From Paenibacillus aceti (GTDB lineage: Bacteria; Bacillota; Bacilli; Paenibacillales; Paenibacillaceae): a stretch of 64,000 bases of DNA. Below the pieces are notes generated by a model that searched no databases, was not told the DNA's origin, and worked only from the letters and a program-made list of their open reading frames with translations. The DNA is taken from assembly GCF_003614185.1 (NCBI RefSeq), contig NZ_KZ987724.1, positions 5,376,668 through 5,440,667 on the forward strand. The letters run 5' to 3'. This document shows positions 27,734 through 36,668 of the stretch, in pieces (position 1 is the stretch's first letter; every line of letters begins with the position of its first letter). The position numbers and the translations under genes are program-made.

Positions 27734-28909
27734 ATGTTAGACAACAAAGCCCTAGAAGCAACGAACATACAGCACGCAATCATTGGCGATGCAATGAGCA
27801 GTCTGCCAGATATTCTGCATAATCTGACCAAGACAAGGCTTGCTGCATTAGCGTCGGTGTATAAGGTGCCTGGCCGTTCCAAAATGAAAAAGGGCGAGCT
27901 TGCCGACAAATTGCTGGAATGTATTACAGATAAGGAGGTACTGAAATCCACGCTGCTGATGGCGAGAGCAGAGGAATGGAAACTGTTCAAATCGTTTGTA
28001 GAAGAAGCTGTAGTGCAGGACAATTATGTTCCTTATGGCTATTATGCCTATTGGCTGGACCATGGCCTGGTGATCAGTTACTTCTCAGATAGCAAGCTGT
28101 ATTTGCTAGTGCCAGATGAAGTCAAGTCTGTTTATGCTGAATTGGAAGCAAGCTCGTTCCGTTCCGTTCTTGATAGATATCAGCTTGTCTTCCGCTATAT
28201 CTCGGCGGCGGCTAATTTTTACGGAGCGATCAAGCCGGATAAGCTGGTTGAAATATTCAATGAGCAGAATGAGGAAGAGATTACCGTTCAAGAGCTTACT
28301 TCATTTTACGAGCAGTTCAGCGGTAGAGATCAATTATTCCGGATGTACAGAGGATATTTGATCGTCGAGGATCTGGTGTATTCAGATGATGCTGCGGAAT
28401 TCAAGCGGCTGCTGAAGAGCATGAAGGGCAAGAGCTACTATGTGCCTGAGAAGGACGAATTGTTAAAATATTCGAACGGTCTTTATTATGAAATGACCCC
28501 TCAGCTCACGGCATTGCGAAGCTACATTATTAAGGAATTATGCCAGGATGCCGATATCGTGGATGATTTGATTGATGTAATTCAGTTGGATTGCTCGCTG
28601 GAATCTCCAATTCAGGAAATCATGCATGAATTTAAAATAAGGAAGATTGAATTCGATAGTCTGGAGCAGGTGCAGATGGTCACCTATCTCGTGACCGAAG
28701 CTTATAATCATACACGTCTGGCTTCCAACGGCGGATACACGCCACTAGAGAGACGGGCGATATCGAAGGAACTGGAGTCAGGATATAGACCAGCAGTGCC
28801 TCCATTCCGGGCTCAGGTCAAGAATCAGGTCATTTCGAAGAAAATCGGCCGCAATGATCCTTGTCCGTGCGGAAGCGGGTTGAAGTACAAGAAGTGCTGC
28901 GGAAAATAA
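27734..28909 (+). CDS. SEC-C motif protein with SAP/Rho-N-like N-terminus
   Basis: A 391-residue cytoplasmic protein. Residues about 25-60 ([30 protein letters not shown]) look like a SAP/Rho-N helix-extended-helix, a nucleic-acid-binding element. A long helical middle follows, with no domain that I recognise. The C-terminus is a textbook SEC-C zinc motif, [17 protein letters not shown], which in SecA contacts SecB and ribosomes. A role near ribosomes, SecA or RNA is inference from these two ends. GAGGTG precedes the ATG at 27734, and a TATAAT lies at 27652-27657 without a good -35. Confidence 0.85.
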   Translation: MLDNKALEATNIQHAIIGDAMSSLPDILHNLTKTRLAALASVYKVPGRSKMKKGELADKLLECITDKEVLKSTLLMARAEEWKLFKSFVEEAVVQDNYVPYGYYAYWLDHGLVISYFSDSKLYLLVPDEVKSVYAELEASSFRSVLDRYQLVFRYISAAANFYGAIKPDKLVEIFNEQNEEEITVQELTSFYEQFSGRDQLFRMYRGYLIVEDLVYSDDAAEFKRLLKSMKGKSYYVPEKDELLKYSNGLYYEMTPQLTALRSYIIKELCQDADIVDDLIDVIQLDCSLESPIQEIMHEFKIRKIEFDSLEQVQMVTYLVTEAYNHTRLASNGGYTPLERRAISKELESGYRPAVPPFRAQVKNQVISKKIGRNDPCPCGSGLKYKKCCGK

Positions 28910-28918
28910 AAAGAAGAC

Positions 28919-28949
28919 AAACCTGAGGCCGGGGTGCCTCAGGTTTGTT
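28919..28949 (+). terminator. Terminator of the SEC-C gene
   Basis: AACCTGAGGC and GCCTCAGGTT pair around a short loop, followed by TGTTGCTT. Confidence 0.75.
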
Positions 28950-28965
28950 GCTTGCGCTTATTGTG

Positions 28966-29088
28966 TTAGTGATGGACGGCCATTAGAGTGAATACAGTGT
29001 AAAATACAGCGTAGAATATCCCCAGACCAATAATCAGTCCGAAGACATTGCTCTTGGTTTTGCTGCTTCCTGGTTCCCACATCATCAT
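28966..29088 (-). CDS. Small single-pass membrane protein (40 aa)
   Basis: AAAGGAG lies six bases before three consecutive ATG codons (29088, 29085, 29082). The product begins MMMWEPGSSKTKSN, then a single hydrophobic helix (VFGLIIGLGIFYAVFYTVFTL) and ends AVHH. The upstream extension of the frame (to 29277) has no protein character and lacks a ribosome binding site. Conservation of such a protein in relatives would have to be tested; I cannot name a family. Confidence 0.65.
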   Translation of the reverse strand: MMMWEPGSSKTKSNVFGLIIGLGIFYAVFYTVFTLMAVHH

Positions 29089-29383
29089 AATCAGCTCCTT
29101 TGTCGCTGTCGATGTAATTGTGAACGATTTGTGTCTTAAGTTAATTATTGAACATTTTGTGTCTAAATTCAAACATTTTTTTGAACTTTTTATAAAATAT
29201 TTTTCTCTTTTGTCTGGAACGTATGTACATTCAGTCTGAATTTGGTTGAATAAGATCATTGGAGATCGTTGAATCACAGTTCTGAATATTCTGCGGTATG
29301 CGCTATTCTGTGTTATATTGTGAAATATATAGCATTCTTACTGAAGCATTGCGTGTTCAATCATTCTATGGAAGAAGGGTAAA

Positions 29384-30385
29384 ATGATTATGGGAGAATT
29401 CGCAGGGAAGAAATTGAAGTGGGGTATTATGGGGACAGGCCGGGTTGCTGACCAGTTCACGAAGGATCTGGTTCATGTCACTAATGGTGAAGGGTTCGCT
29501 GTGGGATCGCGGACGCAAGATAAGGCGGATCAATTCGCCAAGGAGCATGGGCTGCCTCGCGCCTATGGCAGCTATGAACAGTTATTGCAGGACCCGGAAG
29601 TCGACGTCATCTACGTGGCGACGCCGCATCCACAGCATCATGACAATGTGATGGCTGCTCTGAAAGCAGGTAAAGCCGTATTATGCGAGAAGCCCTTCAT
29701 GGTGAATAGCGCCGAGCTGGAGGAGATGATCAAGCTGGCTGGCAAGCGCGGCTTGTTCCTCATGGAAGCAATGTGGACCCGTTTCCTGCCAGCGATTGTG
29801 AAGACGAGAGAGTGGATTAAGGAAGGGCGAATCGGTGAGATCAGGCTGGTGAAGGCGGAGTTCGGCTTCTGCACCGACCAGAATCCGGAGGGCAGATTGA
29901 TGAATCCACAGCTTGGCGGGGGCGCCTTGCTGGATGCCGGTGTCTATCCGCTCTCCTTCGCTTCCATGGTCTTTGGAACCCATCCGGTGAGAATACATAG
30001 CGTGGTGAACTTCGGGAAGACCGGTGTGGACGAGCAATTCTCTGTTCTGCTGGATTACGGGGTTGGCAGAAGCGCCTCGCTGCATGGAGCAATCCGGCTC
30101 AATCTGACCAATGATGCGTATGTCTATGGAACCGAGGGGATGATCCATGTCCCTTCTTTTGTAAATGCGCGGACAGCTACGCTGCAAGTGGATGGTGCGG
30201 AGGATGAAGTATTTCAGGATGATCGTATCTCGACGGGCTACGCTTTTGAAGCGGAAGAGGTAGGCAAATGCCTGCTTCGGGGCGATAAGGAGAGCTCGCA
30301 TATATCGCTAGGAGAGTCACTGACGATTATGGGCTTGCTCGATCAAATAAGGGATCAATGGAAGCTGAAGTATCCTTTTGAGTAA
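29384..30385 (+). CDS. Gfo/Idh/MocA family oxidoreductase
   Basis: A 333-residue NAD(P)-dependent dehydrogenase. The Rossmann segment is KWGIMGTGRVADQF, with GSRTQDKADQFA after beta-2; the catalytic-type motif is CEKPFMVNSAE (about 105), and the C-terminal domain has GGGALLDAGVYPLSF (about 180). It resembles dimeric dihydrodiol/xylose dehydrogenases and is similar in layout to the protein at 21566. AGGG lies five bases before the ATG. It is monocistronic and closed by a strong terminator. The substrate is unknown. Confidence 0.9.
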   Translation: MIMGEFAGKKLKWGIMGTGRVADQFTKDLVHVTNGEGFAVGSRTQDKADQFAKEHGLPRAYGSYEQLLQDPEVDVIYVATPHPQHHDNVMAALKAGKAVLCEKPFMVNSAELEEMIKLAGKRGLFLMEAMWTRFLPAIVKTREWIKEGRIGEIRLVKAEFGFCTDQNPEGRLMNPQLGGGALLDAGVYPLSFASMVFGTHPVRIHSVVNFGKTGVDEQFSVLLDYGVGRSASLHGAIRLNLTNDAYVYGTEGMIHVPSFVNARTATLQVDGAEDEVFQDDRISTGYAFEAEEVGKCLLRGDKESSHISLGESLTIMGLLDQIRDQWKLKYPFE

Positions 30386-30412
30386 GAGAGGATTCGTATA
30401 GAAAGTAAGAAT

Positions 30413-30468
30413 GGCCGCTTATTCGCTTCATCGGTGCAGATGATTGCGGATAAGCGGCCTATTTTTTT
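30413..30468 (+). terminator. Terminator of the oxidoreductase gene
   Basis: GGCCGCTTAT and ATAAGCGGCC pair, with a TTTTTTT tract after an A. The chemotaxis-type gene converges and ends seven bases later. Confidence 0.85.
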
Positions 30469-30474
30469 GCGTTG

Positions 30475-31308
30475 CTATTCCCGAGACACATTGATCAACT
30501 CTTCGACGAAGCTCTTCATATTGTTGTTAGATTCATTCAATTGCTCAAGTACATTCATGAAGTCGGTGACCAGTACAGCCTGCTCCTGGGAGGAGTGGGC
30601 AATCTGCTCGAAATCTCTCTCCAATTGCTGGATAGATTCCTGGACATTGCGCAATGTTACCGCGATGTTCGCGCTGGCATCCTTGGTGCTGACAGACAAC
30701 TTCCTCACCTCTTTGGCCACGACGCCAAATCCAGCCCCAGCCTCGCCAACCCGCGCCGCTTCAATAGCGGCATTCAATCCGAGCAGGTTCGTCTGGTCCG
30801 AGATCTCCTGAATGAAGCCGACCGTTTCGTTAATCTGCGAGGATTTCTCTACGGCATGACGGGTGTTCGTCATAATATGCTCGCTCGTCGCCGTAAGCTC
30901 CTCGGCATGCGCGGCCACCGTCTGCACCATATCTACCAGCTGCTGGGTGATCCCGTTGATGACCTGCATGCCCTCCTCCAGCCGCTGCTGATTTTCATAG
31001 GATTCGGCAGTAGCGATAGCGCCGATAATCATTCCTTGTTCATCGCGGACCGGGAAGGCTGTAGCTATGATAGGAAAGCCGTAGACATTTTTCGGAATAT
31101 GGGTAATCGAGTTCTCACCGCTTAGAGCTTTGCGCAGGTTCTCATCATCCTTCGGGATCGGGGTACCTGGTGTGATGCCAAAATCCAGTTTTTGTGCAGG
31201 TGTATAGAATAGAAATTTCTCCAAATCTGTAATGCCGATCATGATGTCTTCCTTGACCAGCCGCTTCATATAGGGTACCGCTGCGATAAGGATGTCTAAT
31301 TGATTCAT
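30475..31308 (-). CDS. Soluble methyl-accepting chemotaxis-type signalling protein
   Basis: A 277-residue protein without any transmembrane helix. The first ~115 residues form a PAS/double-CACHE-like sensor ([11 protein letters not shown]-type start, GTPIP, then [22 protein letters not shown]). The rest is the MCP coiled-coil signalling hairpin with the conserved tip [34 protein letters not shown] (about 180-213). It resembles B. subtilis YfmS, a soluble chemotaxis protein. AGGCAGG precedes the ATG at 31308. It should bind CheA/CheW in the cytoplasm; the signal is unknown. Confidence 0.88.
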   Translation of the reverse strand: MNQLDILIAAVPYMKRLVKEDIMIGITDLEKFLFYTPAQKLDFGITPGTPIPKDDENLRKALSGENSITHIPKNVYGFPIIATAFPVRDEQGMIIGAIATAESYENQQRLEEGMQVINGITQQLVDMVQTVAAHAEELTATSEHIMTNTRHAVEKSSQINETVGFIQEISDQTNLLGLNAAIEAARVGEAGAGFGVVAKEVRKLSVSTKDASANIAVTLRNVQESIQQLERDFEQIAHSSQEQAVLVTDFMNVLEQLNESNNNMKSFVEELINVSRE

Positions 31309-31531
31309 ATATTTACCTGCCTATCTTTCATAAATTTGAAGTAATTATACTTCTATCGACATAGTTAGACAATGATAGCGTAGGCCTATTTATGGAAGGA
31401 GAAGTTAAAGTGCGATAATTAATCAGTATATGCAGCGATTCTAAATTTAAGGATGCGATCATACGCTAAATATATACGATATGATGAACATGGCGGTACC
31501 ATATTTTGAGTGTTGATTCTTAAGTGAAAAA

Positions 31532-31744
31532 TCATTCTTTGTTGGAGACGGCTTGGTCAGCGGCTTTCGCTTCATGAACCTTCTCATCCAGGCGTTTGAG
31601 TTCCCGGGAGAGAAGCTGCAGTACATTGTCCATGCTATTCAGCTTGTCATTCACATTCTGCAACACATATTTGATAAGAATGAAACACAGAGTGACGGGG
31701 AATCCAACATTAGCGACAAGGGATACAATATCGGCAACCTGCAT
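31532..31744 (-). CDS. YvrJ-like small membrane protein
   Basis: A 70-residue protein with one N-terminal transmembrane helix preceded by the YvrJ signature VANVGFPVTL, then a helical charged tail (coiled coil, about 30-65). AGGAGG stands eight bases before the ATG at 31744; a GTG two codons earlier lies over that site. In B. subtilis yvrJ is adjacent to the split sigma factor genes sigO (yvrI) and rsoA (yvrHa). Here it is divergent from such a pair, which supports the assignment. A holin-like (BhlA) protein is the alternative. Confidence 0.75.
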   Translation of the reverse strand: MQVADIVSLVANVGFPVTLCFILIKYVLQNVNDKLNSMDNVLQLLSRELKRLDEKVHEAKAADQAVSNKE

Positions 31745-31978
31745 GTTCACGCCCTCCTCTCATTGAAGTTTCCTTTCATAGAGCGAGTCATGAATCATCT
31801 TCATCTTCTGAGCTTCGATATGATCGCCCTCACTATATAGAGAAAAAATATGGCAATAATACAACCAATAATTTCAAAAAATGTTATAATGATTAACATC
31901 CAACATGTTAATGGTTGTAAAACTACCCTCAAAGTTACCCTAATTGGTAGAAGATGAAAGTGGAAGGGGGAGGTAGTC

Positions 31979-32320
31979 TTGAAAGAACAAAAAACCGCTT
32001 ATGAGCAATATCGCAAAGAAGTGTACAGGATCGCTTGGAGGGTGCAATATCGGGCAAAAGTTGTGAAAAGACGGGAATGTTCATTCAATGGATACGAGCC
32101 GGCCATAACCAGTTTTGCTACATCTTCTGATAATAAAATCGTAGTACAGCAGCTGATCAATGATCTTCCCTCCCATAAGGGAAAGGAGATTATTTTCAAG
32201 CTCTTTATGCAGGACAAGACGGAAGGAGAAGTAGCCCGTGAGTTAAATATGACTCAGCAAGGGGTGAACAAATGGAAGCGCAAAATGCTCCAAGAGATGT
32301 CCCGGATGATGAGTTCCTGA
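31979..32320 (+). CDS. SigO-like sigma subunit (region 4 protein)
   Basis: A 113-residue protein started by TTG at 31979 behind a strong GGGGGAGG. Its C-terminal half carries a sigma-70 region 4.2 helix-turn-helix (TEGEVARELNMTQQGVNKWKRKML), which reads -35 elements; the N-terminal half is basic and lacks a clear region 2. This fits the DNA-reading subunit of a two-polypeptide sigma factor, as B. subtilis SigO with its partner RsoA. The next gene overlaps it by 49 bases, and a YvrJ-like gene lies divergently. The equivalence to SigO is inference from layout plus domain content. Confidence 0.72.
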   Translation: MKEQKTAYEQYRKEVYRIAWRVQYRAKVVKRRECSFNGYEPAITSFATSSDNKIVVQQLINDLPSHKGKEIIFKLFMQDKTEGEVARELNMTQQGVNKWKRKMLQEMSRMMSS

Positions 32321-32490
32321 GATTACTGCAGCTTGCGAAGCAGAATGATGATGAAGCCATTTTGAAGCTGATTGATTTGTTCAAAGGGGATATTTTGCGG
32401 GTAAGTAAGTACATTTACACTTCGGAGGAAGACGCCGTTTCTGATATTATTCTAGAGTTACTGGAAATGATCAAAGAGAAGAAGGAATAA
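32272..32490 (+). CDS. RsoA-like sigma co-factor (region 2 protein)
   Basis: A 72-residue helical protein, ATG at 32272 seven bases after AAGGGG. Its sequence (DDEAILKLIDLFKGDILRVSKYIY, then a helix EEDAVSDIILELLEMI) looks like sigma region 2, the core-RNA-polymerase-binding and promoter-melting part, as in RsoA. It lacks region 4. It overlaps the preceding region-4 gene by 49 bases in another frame, so the two are co-expressed and probably act as one sigma factor. Confidence 0.7.
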   Translation: MEAQNAPRDVPDDEFLRLLQLAKQNDDEAILKLIDLFKGDILRVSKYIYTSEEDAVSDIILELLEMIKEKKE

Positions 32491-32494
32491 TGGA

Positions 32495-32544
32495 GGGGCT
32501 GTCCAGAAAGTCAGTGAAAGCTGGCCGCTGGACGCCCCGTTTTT
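32495..32544 (+). terminator. Terminator of the split sigma operon
   Basis: GGGGCTGTCCAG and CTGGACGCCCC form the stem, followed by GTTTTT, immediately after the rsoA-like stop. Confidence 0.8.
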
Positions 32545-32590
32545 GATGAATGTTAGAAAGTCCCTTCTCTTTGTAAGGGGGCAATCCTCA

Positions 32591-32701
32591 ATGACAATTA
32601 GCTCCTGCGTTAAAATCGCTGGTACTGTGGAGGTATCGGCAATTTTTACTGAAAATAAAGATATTTTTTATCGTAAAAAGGAAAATGTTGCTGGTTTGTA
32701 G
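32591..32701 (+). CDS. Possible small ORF (36 aa)
   Basis: AAGGGGG lies nine bases before an ATG; the product reads MTISSCVKIAGTVEV and ends with a basic KDIFYRKKENVAGL tail. It follows the split-sigma terminator and precedes the membrane protein gene. No family is recognised, and the coding evidence is only the ribosome binding site, so it may be spurious. Confidence 0.25.
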   Translation: MTISSCVKIAGTVEVSAIFTENKDIFYRKKENVAGL

Positions 32702-32773
32702 AATATATTCATTTATGTGCGCCTGATGGATTAAAGTTGGCAAGCACATATCAAGAGAGGGAGGAAATAGTGA

Positions 32774-33232
32774 ATGGAGAAAGGCAAGGTATTCATGCCG
32801 ACGGTTGCTGCATTGCTTGCGGCGATTGCTGGCGCAGTAGTATGGGCTCTGATCATCGTATTCGCGAAGTATGAGCTCGGGATTTTAGCATGGGGGATCG
32901 GGTTGCTGACCGCTTTTGCTGTCAGTTTCTTCTCACCGAGAATTACTCCGGTACAGCAGATCATTGCGGTTATTGCTAGTCTGATAGGTATTGTGCTGGG
33001 AAAATTTTTTGGGATATCCTACATATTGAATGACGGAATGAGCGGGATGTTCAGCGGCGAATCTATTACATTCTTCACGGAGAATATTATAGAGATGTCA
33101 GCCCCGATGGATATTCTATTCATCGTATTGGCTGTTCTGACTGCATGGCAATTGCCAGCCAGATGGGCCAAGAAAAAAGCGGCGGAAAATGCTGCGGATC
33201 AGAACGGAAATCCTGCCACACCAGCCGAATAA
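32774..33232 (+). CDS. Four-helix membrane protein of unknown function
   Basis: A 152-residue protein with four hydrophobic segments (about 9-30, 35-55, 61-80 and 110-128) and a hydrophilic Lys/Ala/Asn tail. GGGAGGAAATAGTGA precedes the ATG at 32774. The last helix ends in WQLPARWAKKKAA, which places the tail in the cytoplasm by the positive-inside rule. I do not recognise a named family. It lies beyond the terminator of the sigma pair and has its own terminator, so it is probably a separate unit, although it might be a SigO-type target. Confidence 0.75.
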   Translation: MEKGKVFMPTVAALLAAIAGAVVWALIIVFAKYELGILAWGIGLLTAFAVSFFSPRITPVQQIIAVIASLIGIVLGKFFGISYILNDGMSGMFSGESITFFTENIIEMSAPMDILFIVLAVLTAWQLPARWAKKKAAENAADQNGNPATPAE

Positions 33233-33268
33233 TCTAATCAACATCATCTTTGAGAGTACATAATAGTG

Positions 33269-33313
33269 ACAGCGTCCCTGCATTCTTAGGCGAATGTGGG
33301 GGCGCTGTTTTTT
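33269..33313 (+). terminator. Terminator of the membrane protein gene
   Basis: ACAGCGTCCCTGCATTC pairs with GAATGTGGGGGCGCTGT with small bulges, followed by TTTTT. A TATAAT at 33336-33341 is a candidate -10 for the helicase gene. Confidence 0.8.
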
Positions 33314-33409
33314 ATCTTCGCTACATATCCTATGTTATAATATAGAACAAATGTTCCGTAGAAGTGCGTGTTCAGAGCAAATCTCTATTAGGAATCGGCG
33401 GGTGAAAAG

Positions 33410-35785
33410 ATGAAGGATCAAGTGAAGATCGCGGTAAGGCCTCTGGTCGAGTATGTGTTCCGCAGCGGGGATTTGGACAGCGGGTTCAGGATGGGAACGG
33501 CCCTAACGGAGGGGACGAAGGCGCATCAGCAGGTCCAGCGAAGCTACGGCGAGGCGGATCAGAAGGAAGTATATCTGGCAGCGGAGATTCCCTATGGGGA
33601 TCTGCTGTTTATTATAGAGGGACGCTGTGACGGGCTGCTGGTTCTGGAGGATGGCTCGGTGATGATTGATGAGATCAAATCGAGTTCTGGAGATATTCCG
33701 GCGGCGATGGATGAGACTTATCCGGTTCATTGGGCGCAGGCTAAGTGCTACGCCTACATGTATGCGAGAGAGCATGGGATTGGGCGGATGAAGATTCAAC
33801 TGACTTATGTGCAGGTGATGACGGGCGAGCAGCGGCGGTTCCAGCAGGAGGTGGGGCTTGCCGAGCTGGAGGCATTTGTGAATGGGGTGGTTACGCAGTA
33901 TGCGCCTTATGCGCAGATGCTTCGCGACCACCGGGTGGCGCGGGACAGGAGTATTGGTGAGCTGGATTTTCCGTTTGCATCCTTCCGGGACGGGCAGCGC
34001 AAATTGGCGGGCGCGGTTTATAAGGTGATCGGCGAGGGGGTGCACTTATTCGCCAAGGCTCCGACGGGGATCGGCAAGACGATCTCGACGATTTTTCCGG
34101 CGGTGAAGGCGATGGGAGAGGGGCAGCTGGAGCAGTTCTTCTATTTGACGGCCAAGACGATTACCCGCACGTCGGCGGAGGATACATTCTCTCTGCTGCG
34201 AGCCAAGGGCCTGCATCTGCATGTGGTTACGATCACGGCTAAGGAGAAGATTTGTTTTCAGGATCAGGTGAGCTGTCGTAAAGAGGATTGCCCGTTCGCG
34301 GACGGGTACTATGACCGGATTAACGGAGCTGTATTGGATATATTGGCGAATGAGACGCTGATCGGGCGGAGGCAGATTGAAGAGTATGCGCGCAAGCACC
34401 AGGTCTGTCCCTTTGAATTTTCACTGGATCTCGCTTACGCGGCAGATGTGGTGATTTGCGATTATAACTATATTTTCGATCCCAGAGTATCTCTGAAAAG
34501 ACTGCTCGCAGAGTCCAAGAGCCGCACCGCGCTGTTGATTGATGAGGCACATAACCTGGTGGACCGGGCCCGCGAGATGTATTCGGCCTCTCTGAATAAA
34601 GGGGATTTTCTTGGTCTGCAACGGGAGTATAAAGGGCTGAATGCGGAGGTGCATCAGGCAGCCAAGGCGGTGAATGGCTTCTTCATTCAATTGCGTAAAG
34701 ATGCGGTTAGCTTAGGTAGGAAAGAGCAAGTGTCCCAGCAGGTGCCCGCGGAGTTGATTGAGTTGGTGGAGCAGTTTGTGCTTGTGGCGGAGCAGGAGCT
34801 GAGTTCGCGTCAGGGGGCGGCAGCTATGGGGAGTAAGGGACAGGGAGCTCCAGCGCAGTTCAATGGACGGTTGGAGCAGTCCGTTCTGGTGGCGGAGCAG
34901 GGGCAGGCGCAGTTGCTGTTACAGACGTATTTTGCGGCACAGAGCTTCGTTAGAGTCAGCAAGCTGTATGATGAGCGATTTGTGACCTATGCGGAGGTTT
35001 CCTCGAAGGAAGTAACTATCAAGCTGTTCTGCCTTGATCCTTCCCACTTGCTGCGAGAGATGGGCAAGGGATTTCGCGCACATATCTACTTCTCGGCGAC
35101 GTTAACCCCGATGTCCTATTATCGGGATATGCTGGGGGCGAGGGAGCAGGATTATACGTTGTCGTTACCGTCCCCCTTCCATCGTGAGCAGCTTGAAGTG
35201 CAGATCGAGCCACTATCGACGCGCTATCATGACCGGGAAGGAACGAAGCTGAAGGTAGCGGAGCTGCTGAGCCAAATGCTGGCCGGGCGTCCGGGCAATT
35301 ATCTGTTCTTCTTTCCCTCCTATGCTTATATGAATCTCGTCCATGAAGCGTTTATCGCGGCTGAGGCGGCGGATCAAGTCGGGACACGGGTGCTATTGCA
35401 GCGGGGGGATATGACGGAGGCGGAACGAGAGGACTTCCTGGCGGCGTTCGATGCTGACAATGGAGGGACACTGGCTGGCTTCGCGGTTATGGGCGGCATT
35501 TTCTCCGAGGGGATCGATCTGGTCGGTGACCGCCTGACGGGCGTAGCGATCATTGGAGTAGGCCTGCCGCAGCTCGGCCTGGAGCGGAATATCATCCGCG
35601 ATTACTTCATTGCACAAGGGAAGAACGGATTCGACTATGCCTATGTCTATCCCGGCATGAACAAGGTACTGCAGGCCGGAGGCCGCCTCATCCGCACCGA
35701 GACCGACCAGGGCCGACTGCTGCTGATCGACGACCGCTACCTGCAGCCCCACTATGCAGGGCTGTTGCCGGAGGAGTGGAGGTAG
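33410..35785 (+). CDS. PD-(D/E)XK nuclease fused to a DinG/XPD-type helicase
   Basis: A 791-residue DNA repair-type protein. The N-terminal ~170 residues are a Cas4/RecB-like nuclease domain, with the Asp in GRCDGLLV and the DEIKSSS motif near 88. Then follow a superfamily 2 helicase with Walker A APTGIGKTIS (about 215), four cysteines spaced as an iron-sulphur domain (C-FQDQVS-C-RKED-C from about 282, plus C near 333), the DEAH box LIDEAHNL (about 377) and the C-terminal motifs SATLTP, FSEGIDLVGDRL and QAGGRLIRT. XPD/DinG helicases unwind 5'-3'; the fused nuclease should cut the product. A GGCGGGTGA precedes the ATG. An internal Gln/Gly/Ala-rich insert lies near 455-500. Confidence 0.9.
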   Translation: MKDQVKIAVRPLVEYVFRSGDLDSGFRMGTALTEGTKAHQQVQRSYGEADQKEVYLAAEIPYGDLLFIIEGRCDGLLVLEDGSVMIDEIKSSSGDIPAAMDETYPVHWAQAKCYAYMYAREHGIGRMKIQLTYVQVMTGEQRRFQQEVGLAELEAFVNGVVTQYAPYAQMLRDHRVARDRSIGELDFPFASFRDGQRKLAGAVYKVIGEGVHLFAKAPTGIGKTISTIFPAVKAMGEGQLEQFFYLTAKTITRTSAEDTFSLLRAKGLHLHVVTITAKEKICFQDQVSCRKEDCPFADGYYDRINGAVLDILANETLIGRRQIEEYARKHQVCPFEFSLDLAYAADVVICDYNYIFDPRVSLKRLLAESKSRTALLIDEAHNLVDRAREMYSASLNKGDFLGLQREYKGLNAEVHQAAKAVNGFFIQLRKDAVSLGRKEQVSQQVPAELIELVEQFVLVAEQELSSRQGAAAMGSKGQGAPAQFNGRLEQSVLVAEQGQAQLLLQTYFAAQSFVRVSKLYDERFVTYAEVSSKEVTIKLFCLDPSHLLREMGKGFRAHIYFSATLTPMSYYRDMLGAREQDYTLSLPSPFHREQLEVQIEPLSTRYHDREGTKLKVAELLSQMLAGRPGNYLFFFPSYAYMNLVHEAFIAAEAADQVGTRVLLQRGDMTEAEREDFLAAFDADNGGTLAGFAVMGGIFSEGIDLVGDRLTGVAIIGVGLPQLGLERNIIRDYFIAQGKNGFDYAYVYPGMNKVLQAGGRLIRTETDQGRLLLIDDRYLQPHYAGLLPEEWR

Positions 35786-35866
35786 GAAGGGCGGGAGTAG
35801 ATGGGTGGTGTGGAAAGTAGTCGTATATCCCGAAAAGTAGCTTCATGCAAAGTTGAAAACTGCTAA

Positions 35867-35920
35867 TCTGGCATTCTCAAGAGTGGACTGGCTATTCATC
35901 CAACTCTGAAGAATGCCAGA
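35867..35920. terminator. Hairpin between convergent genes
   Basis: TCTGGCATTCT and AGAATGCCAGA form an 11-bp stem around a 31-base loop, between the helicase gene and the minus-strand glycerophosphodiesterase. T tracts on both sides are weak. Confidence 0.5.
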
Positions 35921-35939
35921 CGCCTCTCTACAATATCGA

Positions 35940-36668
35940 TCAATCTTCAGGAATCTGTATCGCTTCGGCTTCTGAAACGGCGATCCAGCCCTCCAGATTG
36001 TTCGTGCAGACGAGCAGGTCGGGATAGGCTGCCCAGGCGCGGAGGGAGGCTTCGTCGTCAGGGGTCCATACCATCAGCCGGACGTCTTCATCTCGGCAGC
36101 GTTCGATAAAGGACGGGGTAACATAGACATGCTTGACGGACAGATATTTGCCGCGAAGCTCTGCGAGATAAGGGAAGAGGGAAGCCGAAGCTCCATAAGA
36201 GATCAGGCCTATGGCGATCTCGGAGTCGAGCTCCCTTACCCGTTCGATGGAGTAATGATCGAAGGAGGAGAGAATGACCTGCTCCTTCATACCCAGACGA
36301 TGAATAACTTCCAGGACGGTCGCTTCCAAGCCTGGCATGGCATCCCCGGTCTGCTTCAGCTCGATATCAACGGTCAACTGATCCTTCAAGAGCAGCAACG
36401 CTTCCTCCAGCGTCGGAATTTGCTCCCCTTCTCCAGCGTCCAATTGCTTTAACTCTTGCAATGTATAAGAACGGACTACCCCTTGTCCGTTCGTTGTTCT
36501 ATCCAAGGTAGCATCATGGATGACCACCGGTACGCCATCGCTCGTTAACTGCACGTCCAGTTCTAGATGATCGAAGCCCAGTTCGAGCACGGCTCGGAAG
36601 CCGCGTAGTGTATTCTCTGGATACTTGAGCGGGTAACCCCGGTGGGCGATTCCGTGTATTTTAGACAT
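35940..36668 (-). CDS. Glycerophosphodiester phosphodiesterase
   Basis: A 242-residue cytoplasmic GDPD. It cleaves glycerophosphodiesters to glycerol-3-phosphate and an alcohol. Catalytic segments are HRGYPLKYPENTL (about 8-20), HLELDVQLTSDGVPVVIHD (about 35-53) with the metal-binding Glu-x-Asp and the second His, and VDIELKQ (about 100). It lacks a signal peptide, as in UgpQ-type enzymes that act on imported substrate. The gene overlaps the upstream HAD phosphatase by eight bases and lies downstream of a UgpBAE-like importer and GlpP, so it most likely feeds glycerol-3-phosphate metabolism. Confidence 0.93.
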   Translation of the reverse strand: MSKIHGIAHRGYPLKYPENTLRGFRAVLELGFDHLELDVQLTSDGVPVVIHDATLDRTTNGQGVVRSYTLQELKQLDAGEGEQIPTLEEALLLLKDQLTVDIELKQTGDAMPGLEATVLEVIHRLGMKEQVILSSFDHYSIERVRELDSEIAIGLISYGASASLFPYLAELRGKYLSVKHVYVTPSFIERCRDEDVRLMVWTPDDEASLRAWAAYPDLLVCTNNLEGWIAVSEAEAIQIPED

